This document shows, piece after piece, positions 53,441-64,000 of a stretch of DNA of 64,000 bases. The DNA comes from Clitopilus passeckerianus. Taxonomy: Eukaryota > Basidiomycota > Agaricomycetes > Agaricales > Entolomataceae. The stretch lies in assembly GCA_944990035.1 (NCBI GenBank), contig CALYLX010000098.1, positions 372,001-436,000 on the forward strand. The letters are read 5' to 3'. Each line of letters begins with the position of its first letter. The first letter of the stretch is position 1. The notes under the pieces are model-generated. The model saw only the letters and a list, made by a program, of their open reading frames with translations. It had not been told where the DNA came from and made no database searches. A program made the position numbers and the translations under genes.

Positions 53441-54747
53441 CTAAGTTTGATGAACCCGACGAATCTCGCCCTCCTCGTCCTTTGAATTCATTCCAAGAAC
53501 CACAGCTTCCAAAAACGTCTGGGGAGCGTCCCAATGTACCTGAAAAGTATGAGCGCTCGAAATATTGGCCCAATAGACAGCTAACTTACGAAATGATTAC
53601 CGCCTTCAACCTGGATGAAGACCATCCTTCTAACATCCTCCCCTTTCGCTCGGCGTTCCTGATACTGCTGCACAGTCTCCAGGTAGGGCCACCACATGGT
53701 CCAAGGCGTGCGTGTCGCAGAGATATAGGTGATATGTGCCTTAGGGAAAACAGCATCAGGTTTCGAAGCGTTGAGGAACAGAGCATCCGCTGCGCGTTTC
53801 ATGGGTACACCCAGACGTTCTCTGTCTGGCATGTCAGCATATATTCCTCTATTTGGGAGGCAGAAACTACTCACGTCGTGGTCTCCGACCTGGCAGCACC
53901 CTCAACACAAAGATGCGTCTTCCGCTGCTCTGGAGTGAGCGAATCAGTGGTAGCAACTTCTCCACGTTTCCCAAAGGGCAGCTCGTTGACTGATTTGGGA
54001 TTGGGTGGGTTGTCGAAGTACGAGCTGACCCAAATCGCGAAGTTACGGACGACTTCGTCCATTGGCTTCTTTTCCAGGTTCAACCAAGGGAGGTAGATCT
54101 TCTGGAACTCCGCATCTTCTGGGATAGGTGCGCCAATAGCGGTGAAGGGTGGATCTATGATGATGAGCACAATTAGGGTCAAGCTTGCGCGCTAAGGAAG
54201 GTAGTGCGACGTACCGTAGAGAATAACATCCTTGATGTACGGCTCCAAGAAGTCGTGAGGAATCAACTTTCGGTCCAGGAATAATGTTGTTGCGAATGAA
54301 CACCCCATTGACCACCCAATGATAGTGATACCACCGCTGGCACGATCTTCTGTGATCTGGGGTATATTCTCTTTCTTGATGAAGTGTTGGATAAATTGTC
54401 CGAGCTGCGAGCCGAGCCGATCCCAAGCAATGTCTTTTGCAGAATTCCAGTCGTCGAGTTCTTGGTCGGAATATTTTGTAGTGCCGGGATAATCGCGTCG
54501 ACTGAGGGCAATGATTCTGAGATTCATTGCAGGAGCATATTGGTATAGTCGACCAAAGGTTTCTGAAGCAGCTTGTCAGAACCTGGTTACTGATGAATTC
54601 GAGAAGACCAGACGAACCTGTGGTGAATCCCGTTCCATGTGCAATCAAGAGAGTAGTATAATTCTCAGCATTCGGGGCACCGCTGTCGTTATAGAAGTAG
54701 TCGATTCCACCTTCCAGATGTGCGATGTGGGAGGTGTAGAGAGTCAT
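53441..54747 (-). CDS. Alpha/beta-hydrolase fold protein
   Basis: Exons 54747-54618, 54562-54215, 54154-53875, 53821-53590 and 53539-53441 give 362 residues in frame. The start is the ATG at 54747 (MTLYTSHIAHLEGG); the longer frame upstream begins with TTG. LLIAHGTGFTTE is the oxyanion-hole HG strand, IIALSRRDYPGT a typical following strand, and IGWSMGCSF the nucleophile elbow G-x-S-x-G. The C-terminal exons give ITYISATRTPWTMWW, EGGNHFV (with the probable catalytic histidine) and VHWDAPQTFLEAV. No signal peptide is seen. Substrate unknown; related fungal proteins are annotated simply as alpha/beta hydrolases. It is convergent with PPOX copy 3, with only 87 bases between the stop codons. Confidence 0.87.
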
Positions 54748-55940
54748 GGCGGAGGAACTCGTTGAAGATGTGCTGGAAGATGAGACCAAAAAGCTGGGGA
54801 AGGAATAGCCTCTCTATATGTTGCGTCCAAGAACGCTATCACTCGAGTTTCTCAGGATGATCAGTCGAATTAGTCTTTTGTATGGGTTGGCGATGATTCA
54901 GCGCCTGTACACGCGTACTTTCTTGAACTGAGATACATTCTGCGGGGTGCCTGTTCTGGCGCCGATGGTGACACCCCGTTGTTGATATCAGAGGATTTGC
55001 TCCAACGCGCAGCTCCAAGCTGGGGGGCTGAGCGCTGATAATACACCCCACATGTAAGATTTTGCACTTGGACCTGAGGCCAAACACAGGAGGATCGCAG
55101 CACAAGGTGGTCGAGTGTGGTCAACATTTGGCCGGCGGTCGTAAGCACAAGGGAGCTTGAGCGCGACCTAACCTGCCCTAAACCATCAAAATGCCTCTTG
55201 CTTCTGCCCCTCATCATCTCCGACGGCATACTTGCAGCTTACCATGATCTGGGACATCTTTTGCATTGTCTACACAGAAATTTCTGAAGCTTTCAAGAGA
55301 AGAAAAACCGACAATGCCAAGCCTAAGAAGTAACGGTTACCGCCTGCAAGTTTAAGGCGTGCTGCGACCTCCGCCAGTGCTTCACTTGGATTCATTTCGA
55401 CCTTTTCACATGGGCATTATGACATAGAAGGTCAGTGTATCAATTACTTCTGATGTTCGAGCGCTGAATACGATATTTCAGACAGCCTCCACGACGCCCA
55501 TAGATTTTCAGGTCGAGCACTTCGAGCATTCAATTCACTCTTCTCCCGGTTGAGCATCCGATGTGAGGTGCGACAGCATCTGGTTACAGCGCCAACTTTG
55601 CCACAAGGACAGTCTGATGCCTTGTGCGTTCCTGCGCAGATCAGGCGGCGAAACCGCCCTTGTATCCGGAGATGGTCATGGGAGACGGTCATGATTTGCC
55701 ATGCAAAGGAAATACACAGACTCGAGGGCTTCTTGGCTGGCTGCTAGGACAGAATGGAGTACACATATATATCTGGTCCATTACATGCCCGCTATATGCG
55801 GGTAAAATACATTTATGGGACGCCCCTACAATCCTTGATCTTTATAACAAATCTCGACGAACGAAAGCGCAATATCCACAAGATAGGTATCCAAATCAAA
55901 CAGGTAAATTGAAGCGCAAAAATCATCTCACTCTAAAGCT
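54748..55940. other. Intergenic, no gene recognised
   Basis: About 1.2 kb between the hydrolase start and the ATG27 stop codon. Frames at 54870-55229 (-), 55444-55692 (-) and 55624-55977 (+) have no recognisable domain or splice partners. The hydrolase promoter is expected just right of 54748. Confidence 0.45.
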
Positions 55941-57461
55941 TCACCAAAACCGATCGCTCTTCCCCCGACTCCCGTAATCCTTAGCCGTCTGAATGTCCTT
56001 CGCCGACTTCAGGGGGATAAACTCGTCCATCTCCACCCCATCCCAATCCTCAGCCCCTCCAGCTTTATACACCCCTCGCCCATTAACCATCATATCCATA
56101 TCACCCTCATCCATCAATCCCAATGTCAAATCCGAGTCCTCCTGCGCCCACTGCACCAGTCTGCTCTCGCTCGTCCGCCAAGAAACTGGCATATGTGACC
56201 GAATTAGCGTAGGGAGTCGCCACCGGAGGCTCCGGAATAAAGGATGGGAGATTGTGAGCCAGGAAATCGCGAAACGGAGTTTATGCTCTAGACCGGGTAG
56301 TCGTTCGACTATGCCTTCGGAGAAGGAGGACATGTGGGATCGGATGGTAGTTCGTGCTCGGGGCGAGGTGTTGAATGTTATTACTGTCAGTAGCATAATT
56401 CTGTTCATCGGAATTCAGTTGTATTCAAGGTCTGGAATTGCAGCAAGCTTACATGACAGCCAGGAGGGTTATTGCCATCCATGGCCGGAACTTTCTGGGT
56501 GGAGGTGGAGACACGAGATCGGTCTCGTCGTCCTCGTTCTTTTTCTCATCTGGGGTCTCGTCGGCACTTTCCTCGAGAACGGTGAAGGTCCCATGATCAT
56601 GCTGAACTGGGCAACCGTGCCTCGATCGCCACTTGAATGTGTGAACACCTTCGCGCTCCCCCAGGAAGGAGATGCTTGAATCCTGTCGAAAATCAATCAT
56701 TATTTGGAACCAAACCTCCAGACTAGCACTCACCTCAGAATCTTGGTTACATTCAAATTGAATCTCTGCTCGAGCAGGCAGCAATAATCGGAGTGGTGCC
56801 TGGCCTACTACCATCATATCAAACGTGCGTCATTCAGCCCTCCATGACCTCGTTGTGGAAAGGCTAAAGACTCACGTTGATGGGTGTTCAAGTGTTTCTC
56901 CATGACTTCAGAGCCTCCAGGAGTTCTGGATCTTTGTTCTACAACCGAGGTGCCCAGACGACTGGGGCCAGCGATCGGGGTATGCGTAGTGACGGGTGTA
57001 TTTTCGTGCTGGTAATGGTCAAAGCCCTTGGTTTCTAGCGGAGAAATATCAGCATAATTTCGAAGAGATGTCAGGGAGTAGAGATACCTTTCATGCATAT
57101 CCAAGTCCCTCCAGGGCACTGTAGATTTGTGTAAGCTCGCGGTGCGACGGGTAATCTAAGCGAAGCCTCGCACATTGGGATCGGCGTTCGCCCCAAGAAA
57201 CGAGAAGCTATATCGTCGCTGTACCCATTTCCATCGTCCTCTTCCTTCTTCAATTATTTTCCTCTCTCCTTCAACATCTCGAAAACCTCTTTCGAGGACC
57301 AACGGACAAAGATCATATGTCGAGTCGCCTAGATCAAAGCGGCATTCGGAAGCCAAGTCGTTCTTTAGAAAATGGTGACTGAGTGTTCGAGTTGAGCTCG
57401 AAGCCTCAGTGGTTGCATCCACCCCAGAGAGCAGTAAAGCGAAAACGGCCGCAACGATCAT
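55941..57461 (-). CDS. ATG27: Atg27-like type I membrane protein of the autophagy/endosomal pathway
   Basis: Six exons, 57461-57174, 57118-57088 (only 31 nt), 57034-56876, 56807-56734, 56682-56453 and 56400-55941, join in frame to 413 residues. The protein has a signal peptide (MIVAAVFALLLSGVDA), the Atg27 lumenal features ECRFDLGDSTYDLCPL and CPGGTWICMK, AEIQFECNQDSE, and HTFKWRSRHGC before the membrane. A single membrane span is assembled across an intron (WMAITLLAVIIMLLTVITF). The cytosolic tail is longer than usual (about 145 residues, with acidic DEGDMDMM). Yeast Atg27 is a type I protein cycling between Golgi, endosome and vacuole that helps Atg9 traffic; the mannose-6-phosphate-receptor-like lumenal fold is known for the family. 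The assignment rests on cysteine spacing and topology. Confidence 0.82.
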
Positions 57462-58071
57462 GCTATGCGCAGCAGAGAAGTGGGGGGATTGATTAAAAGG
57501 GTCAGCTCATGCAGGCAACATGAAGTGGAGGCTATTCTGCCGAATGAGCCGGGGGTAACTCCGTCCTTTTGGCTGTGATCATGACATCAGTTTAGACAAG
57601 AAACTACCAATAAAGGCATTGATTTCCGCTATGATCTGCCCAAATCCACAGATAGATGCTCTTTTAGCACTGATTATTTCCGAGAATGGTCATCTGCAAA
57701 TGCTTCCGAGCATGTTCCATGGGTATGGCCCAGAGCCCAAGAACCCCACATCAGCGTGCTCGAGCTGGAGAGGCGAGGACCCTCTTCATGTCGACCCTGG
57801 TGGACATTGGCAGATCAAGGCATTGAATGTGGACCGTCCCACGACGGAACTGCCATCTTGGCAAGCTACTAGAGCAAGTACAAGAGATCAATATTTAGAC
57901 AATATAACCAGGGCTTGCGGGAAATTGGCATTGTCGTATTCGTTTTGTATCATGCTGTGATAAGGGTCTTAGGTATCAATCTTTATGCATTGTATATACG
58001 AATTGGGTGCTACAAGAGAGAGAAAGGGCGATATACGGTCGTAATAATTCCCTACGAGTAGACAGAAGATA
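57462..58071. other. Intergenic, no gene recognised
   Basis: 610 bases between the ATG27 start and the stop of the MYND gene. A 113-codon plus-strand frame at 57619-57960 has no recognisable domain. The ATG27 promoter lies at the left end. Confidence 0.45.
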
Positions 58072-59232
58072 TCACAGGTCAGGAAGAGGATACGGATTCT
58101 TCAACAGCCGTTCGTATGCTTTCTTCGGCTTGACCTTGAACATCAAGTCCTGCGCAAAATAGGTATAAAGACGTCCTTGAATGCAAGCCTTATGAAGCTG
58201 GAGGGGATTGGCGTCTCCACGAAGGGCGAAGAACCCCTTGTAAAGATCGAAGAGCAGTTTTTGTTCCTCCTCTGTTTTGCAATTATAGAACCCATAGTCG
58301 ACGATCACCGAGTTAACAGGCCTAATTGTAGTATCCTCTGGTCCGTGAATGATTCTGAGCTCGATATATTGCTTCAAGTCCCAAACTGACTTGTTGCCCA
58401 TATCATCGGAGAGAATGTCGATGATGAAGGGGTCTGTGATCTTGATATTTTTTTGCCTAAAGAGAGATAGAAGAGAGTTTGATTTGTAGGCGTTGAGGAA
58501 CTGTTGGAAGGTGCATTGTTTGATTAACATGGTGTATGATTGAGATAGTTCCATTTCGGCTTCTTGGGAGTCGCAAGCACAGAAGGCAAAAGAGATCCAT
58601 TGGCCAACGTCGGGGCCAGGGCGGAATTGGGACAGGAGCATTGTGTAGAGTGAGAGGCAGTCGCCTTCCTCAGCAGAGACCGAATCCATGTATTGACGAA
58701 TTTCGTCCGTGGAAGCCGCGGGGGACCGGCCAATGAAACACCAGGTGCGACGAACCATTTCATCCACCGAATCGTGCCTTTCTTGCCTTCCCTCTTCCCC
58801 TGCCCCTTTAAATACTCGCTGGTTCTGAAGAAACCACGAATAATATTGTCCTCTCGAAGCCTCGGGAAGGGTTTCAAACCGCTTCTTGATATTCTCAACC
58901 AGTGTACCATTCATCCTCCACTTGTGTACCGTATGGGGTTTCACCCCCAAGTAGTGTGGTTTGAGCAGACCAACGTATAGGCCAAGTAGCATCTCCGGCT
59001 GGGTTGTATTTGAGAGCCCATAGTCGTTCCGTGTCTGGGGGTGCTCAGGCAAGAGGTTTTCATGTACAGCGAGCGCAAGGTAATCCGCTGTCGTTACTGG
59101 CCTGGAGTTGCAGTCAAAGAGATGCCGGACCCAGTCGGATCGTTGACACTCTTCATTGCAGTACCAGGCCTTTTTGCATGAACACTGTTTTTATGCAGGG
59201 TCGTGGCATAAACTACATTCGTGATCAGGCAT
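58072..59232 (-). pseudogene. MYND zinc-finger protein with an in-frame stop inside the finger
   Basis: The frame opens with an ATG at 59232 and reads MPDHECSLCHDPA, then TAA (59193-59191), then KQCSCKKAWYCNEECQ with DWVRHLFDCN. Cysteines before and after the stop together form a complete MYND finger, so the stop interrupts the domain at codon 14. The frame continues openly to 58072 (386 codons plus the final stop), and the remainder (TWCFIGRSPA, LSQFRPGPDVGQW) looks like the usual mushroom MYND protein body. No intron could remove the stop: the only internal GT-AG pair spans 32 nt. Either a recently disrupted gene, a readthrough case, or a sequence error. There is no ATG near the beginning of the downstream frame. 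MYND fingers mediate protein-protein contacts. Confidence 0.7.
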
Positions 59233-59919
59233 GATCCTGGTACCGGCACGGTGAGCTAACATGATCGTTCTAGGGGAAGGCAATCCATACGCACGCAGCA
59301 CGGAAAGATGACTATGTTAGTTGTAGTGGAGGGTGTGAAGAGGGGTTTTGGGCGCCTGGGACCGATTGGATAAGATCGAATTAGCGCTGACTGGCCCATT
59401 CACACGCCTAAACTAGTGAACAAAATCGAAGGCCTCCTGTATTTGCATCGGCAGTCTTTCGCTACCTATCTGTATAGTGCTCCTTTTAAGCCCATAATGA
59501 GGATGATTGTTCAATGGGAGTATGTCGAACCATCGACACTTCGTAATTACGACCCCCCTATTTGACTTGAACATGAGTATGGCAGCATATGCACATAGAA
59601 GGTACGATGCATTCAGCCTGGTAGCCTATGCAAACAGGCAGGCAGGCCAAAGGTTCAAAGCACGAGAACGCCAACATACGTTTATTGCGCATCTGTAATA
59701 CTAGTATAAGTCACTGCCGCCCGAACATTCGCGCCATTCTACAGTCTATCAATAGGTCCCGGTCAGCGTCCTCGTCTTTTGCATAAGTTTGGTCAGAATG
59801 ACGAAGCATAAGAATTCTCTAGGACAACTTGGCCCATCTGCCCTCTGGGACAGACCCTCGCTTTGAACATTGTGCAAAGATCACGGCACTTAGTACAATT
59901 TTATAAGTAATTTACCATT
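59233..59919. other. Intergenic, no gene recognised
   Basis: 687 bases between the MYND gene start and the stop of the F-box-like gene. One 63-codon frame at 59507-59698 has no recognisable content. Confidence 0.45.
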
Positions 59920-61678
59920 CTACATGGTTCCATTAATTGCCGTCTCTGAGTCTCCCTTTATCAGCGCCTCGAGCTCGCCCCATGGCCCCAACTGCCTAAC
60001 GTCTCTTTCTGGTTTGATCTGACGCAACCGAGGAAACAGGTGCTTTAGACAGTAGAAAGTACCCTGCGCATCAACCAAAGGTCCCGATACACCCAGAGAG
60101 GTGATTGCGGTGTTATGCACTCCCTCGTCGAGAAGACTAAGGTCGAATGGCTTCCAGGTAGCAGTGAGAGAGAGTGAATGAAGAGAGGGGCATTTCATAA
60201 CAAAAGGAATGAGCCCAGCAAGTGTAGGCTTTGGGGAAGTCGGTAATCCAAAGAAGCGTAGTTCACGGAGGCGGGGCCAACTTGTTGCAGCCTTGCAAAA
60301 CCATGCGTCGCCGAGTCGGCCGAAGAATATGCCTCGCAGGGTGAGCTTCTGCAACGAAGTCAGCGAGTGAAGCTGGCCGAACGTTGCTTGTATTGCCTTA
60401 TCATCGTCTCTGTATTCCGTGAGTCGGGGACCGGCGGCTAACGACGATGCTGGGGAAGCCAAAAGAGATAGAGAAGTAAGGGTGTGGGTAAGCGCAGGGT
60501 TGCTGAACATGCTTGCGATGGTGTTCATCACCAGCTCAGACAGATGATTTGGTGTCTCGTCAATGGTCAAAGAGAGGGATCGAAAGGGACAGTGAAGAGA
60601 CTCAAAAGTAGTCTGTGCAGCTTCCCAGTCCACAATCCATGCTCTTAATACCTCTAGCTGGTTAAACAACCTGTTGGTCGAGGCAAGCAGTCGTCCTGTT
60701 TCCCTATTGATTATTGGACCCCTATTCAGGTCTAGCTCGCGGAGATGGCGAAGTCCTCCGAGGTGAATAACGATGCGGTTCAGCAGCTTGTCGCTGGTAA
60801 CTGCAAGATCTCGCAGATTCGGTAGGTTCGTGATCATCCGAGTGAATTGCTCTACATCGTCATCGTGATTGTTATTCTCGTCCTCATCCTCATCCTCCTC
60901 TGACGGAATTTCACTTGCTAAATGAAGCACCCGCAGCTGGCTACAATGGCGGACAACCAAATCGCAGAACTCCTTCTTGTCAAAGTGAAAGGAGTTTCCA
61001 GAAAATTGCAGATGGGTAATCTTGATAGCGTTGTTGGCGAAGTATGGCAATGAATACGTCAGATTGGCGTAGCAGTCGAGTTCGACCTCCAAAACGGATG
61101 GGAGTAGTGTGTAGGGGCATAGTTCGCATAATCGTTGGATCGCTGGGCTGTCATGGGTGGAAGAATAGAAGGAACTGTCGCCACTTCCGGGAAGGCGTAC
61201 CCGAAGAATCCTCCAGTTATAATGACAAAGTCTGGTCCAATCGGCTGGGACTGGATCTCGCAAGAGCCACTACGTATGAAGTCGTTTAGATGTGGAGAGA
61301 TAGGAAGAGGCCATGTCCCTGAACTCACAGTGGTTGTCGAACTAAAGGCGCCACCGGGTTTTTCCTCCCAAACGTCTCCCGGAAGAACCTTGAAGAGGGG
61401 AATGAGTCCGTCCAACTCTCTCCACAGAATATTTAGAGCGGCTTCTGGAAATGGGCAAGAAAAGAGAATATCGAGTCGCAACATCAACAAAGAAATATCA
61501 GGCCATTAAGAGTTAGCGCACCTGTAAAACTGCGAGTGGTAACTGCTAGGTCAACCCAGGTATGTGTCGGCGAGTATCCTTGGCCCGTGCAAAGCTCTTC
61601 GAAAACGAGATCAACAATTTCTGGAATCTTCAGGCAGTGGTCTACGGATCCAGTTGGCAATAAATGGCTGGCAGCCAT
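59920..61678 (-). CDS. F-box-like / leucine-rich protein, intact copy
   Basis: Exons 61678-61522, 61444-61329 and 61269-59920 give 540 residues in frame. The N-terminus (HCLKIPEIVDLVFEEL, then LAVTTRSFTGAALNILWREL) has the pattern of basidiomycete F-box-like motifs: I-P-E-I followed by a helix, then L-A-x-T, then a helix ending LW. The middle and C-terminal parts hold irregular leucine-rich segments (LPNLRDLAVTSDKLLNRI, LRHLRELDLN, LTSLQKLTLRGIFF, CPSLHSLSLTATWKPFDL). An acidic run (SEEDEDEDENNNHDDD) lies near residue 230. Known of the class: substrate adaptors of SCF ubiquitin ligases, greatly expanded in mushrooms; the target is unknown. A damaged paralogue lies directly upstream on the same strand. 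Confidence 0.8.
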
Positions 61679-62067
61679 GTCAGTTGTAGGACGGCCGTGA
61701 GGGCGTCTTTATGCCCAGCTACGACCGACCGTACTTAATACATATGTGTCAGGAAGTACATGGCGACCCACCACGATGACAATAGAAAAGATTTCTAGGC
61801 TGTCGTAGCGTGAGACCTCATCAATTATGGATGGATTATGATGAGAATAGTGACGCCATGCTAAAGTCAAGGCCAGAGGTTTGGGGTTACCTGAAAATAA
61901 GCCCTGTAAAGAATTGCTGCCGCTCCAGAGTCCCTAAGAGGTCGGAAAATACGGGTCGACGCCCACACTGAAACTGGACAACAGTAAAAATCGTCAAATA
62001 GCTTTATTAACATGCCGCTATCATATTGGTTTACAGATCGTACATATGTACCTTGGGGAGACTGCCA
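61679..62067. other. Intergenic between tandem F-box-like copies
   Basis: 389 bases containing the expected promoter of the intact F-box-like gene and the 3' flank of its damaged paralogue. I see no further gene. Confidence 0.5.
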
Positions 62068-63846
62068 CTAAGATTGTAGTAGGGCCTGAAGCTCCCTCCA
62101 CTGAGCCCGGTCAACATGTCCACCGTAAGGCTGGCATATGAACCGTAACCGAGGGAACAGCTGCTTTAGACGGCGACAAGAACCCTCAGGATCGACCAAC
62201 GTTCCTCCCGTTTCTTGCAAAGAGAGGATTGCTTTGTTGCATACCCCCTTGGGTAAAAAGTCAAGGTCGAATGGTTCCCACATAGCTGCGATATGCAATC
62301 GTTGAAGTTGTCGACATTTTTGCGCAAGAGGAATGAAGCCAGCTAGAGTGGCTCGTGGAAGGGTATACGCCCCTCCAAGAGTAATCTCTCGGAGGTGTGG
62401 CCAGCTTTCGGCGGCTCTAGACAGCCATGCATCGTTGAATCGGCCGAAAAACACTCCCCCTAACTCGAGCGTTTCAAGGGCTCTCATCGCGAATAATGGG
62501 GTAAAGGTTTCCTGTATCGCGGCGTCCTCAGCATCATTTTCTAGCCTATCGTGGGCTGGAGTGGGCGATGTATGGAGGATGAAGCAGGTTAGGGTTCTAC
62601 TGAGCGTCGGATGGCTGAAGAGGCTTCTCATGGTGTCTATAATTTGCTCCGAGAAGTAGTCGGGTGTTTCACTGACGAGGTTGAGCGATTGGAAGGGGCA
62701 ATAAAGGGATTCGAAAGTGATAGAGGCAGCGTCCCAGTTTTGAACCACAAATGCACCCGTTGTAGTTCTGGGAACCTTCCGTCAATTGTGGTGAAACGGC
62801 GTCCTGCCGCAGCGGTAACAGTAGGTCGTTTGGCTATGTGGATTTCTCTGAGGGCAGGTAGTGTGCCTAGGTGAGAGGCAATGCTGTCGAGTAGGGTAGC
62901 ACTGTTCAGAGTAATCCGCCGCAAGTGACGGAGTTGTAGGATCATCTGAGTGAAGAGTTTCAACTCAACCTCAGGCGATCCGTCATCTTCAAACTCCAAT
63001 GCTTGAAGCCTGGAGCAATAGCGCGTAATGTGTTGCAAAATTCTGTTTGGATCCAGAGAAAGAGGATGCAGAGAATTCCAGATGCGTGACGGGTGTTTGA
63101 TCTGGTCGAAAATACGGTTGAACGCAGGTGATTTGGGCGTTAAGCAGAGAGTGCGATATGAGAGACTGAGGGAAGGAAGCCGCCGGGGCACGTTTCTACA
63201 AGTTTGTGTATCGCTGAATCATGGACTGGCGTGCGGCGAACCTCGTCGATCAGCCGTAACCGGGGAATCTTCTGGTTGTAGTAGCAGAACCTAACCCAGT
63301 CAGTTTGACTCGGTTTTTTCAGGAGGAACTTGATGTTTCGCTCAGCCCACGAACGTTTGAAGAAATAGAAGAAGCTTACAATAAAGCTTCCTTCACCCCT
63401 AGGTTTCTTTGATTTAGCTTCCTTCCAAAGGCGGTCCGGCAACACCTTGACGAGAAAGCCAAGGCTAACTATGTCTCTCCATAAGGTATCCAGGGCGGGT
63501 TCTGCAAGACAAGGACAGCACGTCAGAAGGAATGCAAATAATGAATTCCTCACGTACCAGTAAAAACGCGATTGGCGACAGCCAAGTCAATGAGCATTGA
63601 TTTCCGCCTGGAACGTTCCCATGCGGTGCGACGTTCTAGTTTATATAGTTCTTCTGCTATGAGGCCGACAACTTCAGGGATTTTCAAACATCGGTGGGTC
63701 CATGTAGTAGATGAAGAGATGCTTGATCTGTTCGGAGCTGAGTCCTGCATGAATCCTGTTGCGAAAGGGTGTGAAGCTGTAGGCGTTGGAGACGCTGAAG
63801 TCTTCCTTTTCAGCCTAGGGGAGAGCCATTCCCGCATACGGTCCAT
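62068..63846 (-). pseudogene. F-box-like / leucine-rich protein, frameshifted copy
   Basis: Gene structure as in the intact neighbour: exon 1 63846-63558 (start MDRMREWLSPRLKRK; F-box-like HRCLKIPEVVGLIAEEL and LAVANRVFTG), exon 2 63501-63380 (EPALDTLWRDI), exon 3 63328-62068. Intron 2 ends in AAG. Exon 3 begins FLLKKPSQTDWVRFC in frame but then changes frame three times relative to the paralogue: after LPSVSHIALS near 63142, after THLEFSASSF near 63065, and after RVHLWF near 62738, where NWDAASITFESLYCPF continues in another frame. No introns can explain these changes. The 3' part (TLELGGVFFGRFNDAW, MWEPFDLDFL, LFPRLRFI) is still clearly homologous. It is a pseudogene of moderate age. Confidence 0.82.
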
Positions 63847-64000
63847 GGCAGCAGCTATTTGGAAGCTGTTCGACCAACACAACCGAAGAATTGGATGAGA
63901 TGGCACTCTAGTGTGTGAACCTTTCAGGGTTACGGCATTGAATTGGTGTTCTCGGACGACGGAGGCAAGTCGGCTTGGCCTGCTCTCGCGTTGTGCATGA

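Noticed and set aside
54747..54789. Longer serine-rich N-terminus of the alpha/beta hydrolase
   Set aside because: The extension starts with TTG; the first ATG is at 54747 and matches the usual beginning of the fold.

Overview
The window is nuclear DNA of a filamentous fungus, most likely a mushroom-forming basidiomycete (Agaricomycetes). Introns are 45-70 nt with GTNNGT donors, and the gene content is typical of that group: STAND/NLR NTPases with helical N-terminal domains, a HET-domain protein, a NACHT protein, a MYND zinc-finger protein, an F-box-like leucine-rich protein and giant ankyrin proteins. Two housekeeping genes anchor it: DNA2 (19677-23789) and an ATG27-like gene (55941-57461). 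No complete transposon, CRISPR array or convincing tRNA/rRNA gene was seen.

Layout. 1-12910 is an allorecognition or innate-immunity-like cluster: NLR paralogue 1 (+, 5' truncated by the window), a HET-domain gene (-, 2926-9087) and NLR paralogue 2 (+, 9635-12910). 13908-17026 holds two convergent PPOX-like genes, the first carrying a 2-nt frameshift. 19677-23789 is DNA2. 26534-34522 holds two tandem CmcJ/AsaB-like oxygenase genes and a NACHT NTPase gene, rearranged by a 1.3-kb segmental duplication that flanks a decayed XPG/PIN-like nuclease. 35724-40432 is a tandem pair of orphan membrane proteins. 41145-51261 is a tail-to-tail pair of ~1,420-residue ankyrin proteins around a HIT-domain gene. 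52356-63846 holds a third PPOX-like gene, an alpha/beta hydrolase, ATG27, a MYND gene with an in-frame stop, an intact F-box-like gene and its frameshifted paralogue. Many genes have a paralogue inside the window, so local duplication and decay dominate its history.

Main discovery. The 4.5 kb upstream of the HET ORF looks empty to an ORF search, but on the minus strand it is an unbroken series of 73 introns of 46-70 nt. They separate 72 exons upstream of a 17-nt exon and the large HET exon. Of the internal exons, 56 are exactly one codon (3 nt); the other fifteen are 6, 9, 12, 15 or 18 nt. The first exon supplies only the ATG as coding sequence. Every intron from the ATG to the 17-nt exon lies in phase 0. 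The joined exons give a stop-free N-terminal region of about 108 residues that runs in frame into the HET exon (about 663 residues in total). I know of no gene with such an array; it needs transcript confirmation.

How the genes may work together (inference). A HET cell-death effector lies between two NLRs with MLKL/HeLo-like N-terminal regions and shares a 547-bp divergent promoter region with one of them, which suggests a recognition/execution module. Expression of the HET protein would require dozens of correct splicing events, so splicing itself may gate or diversify it.
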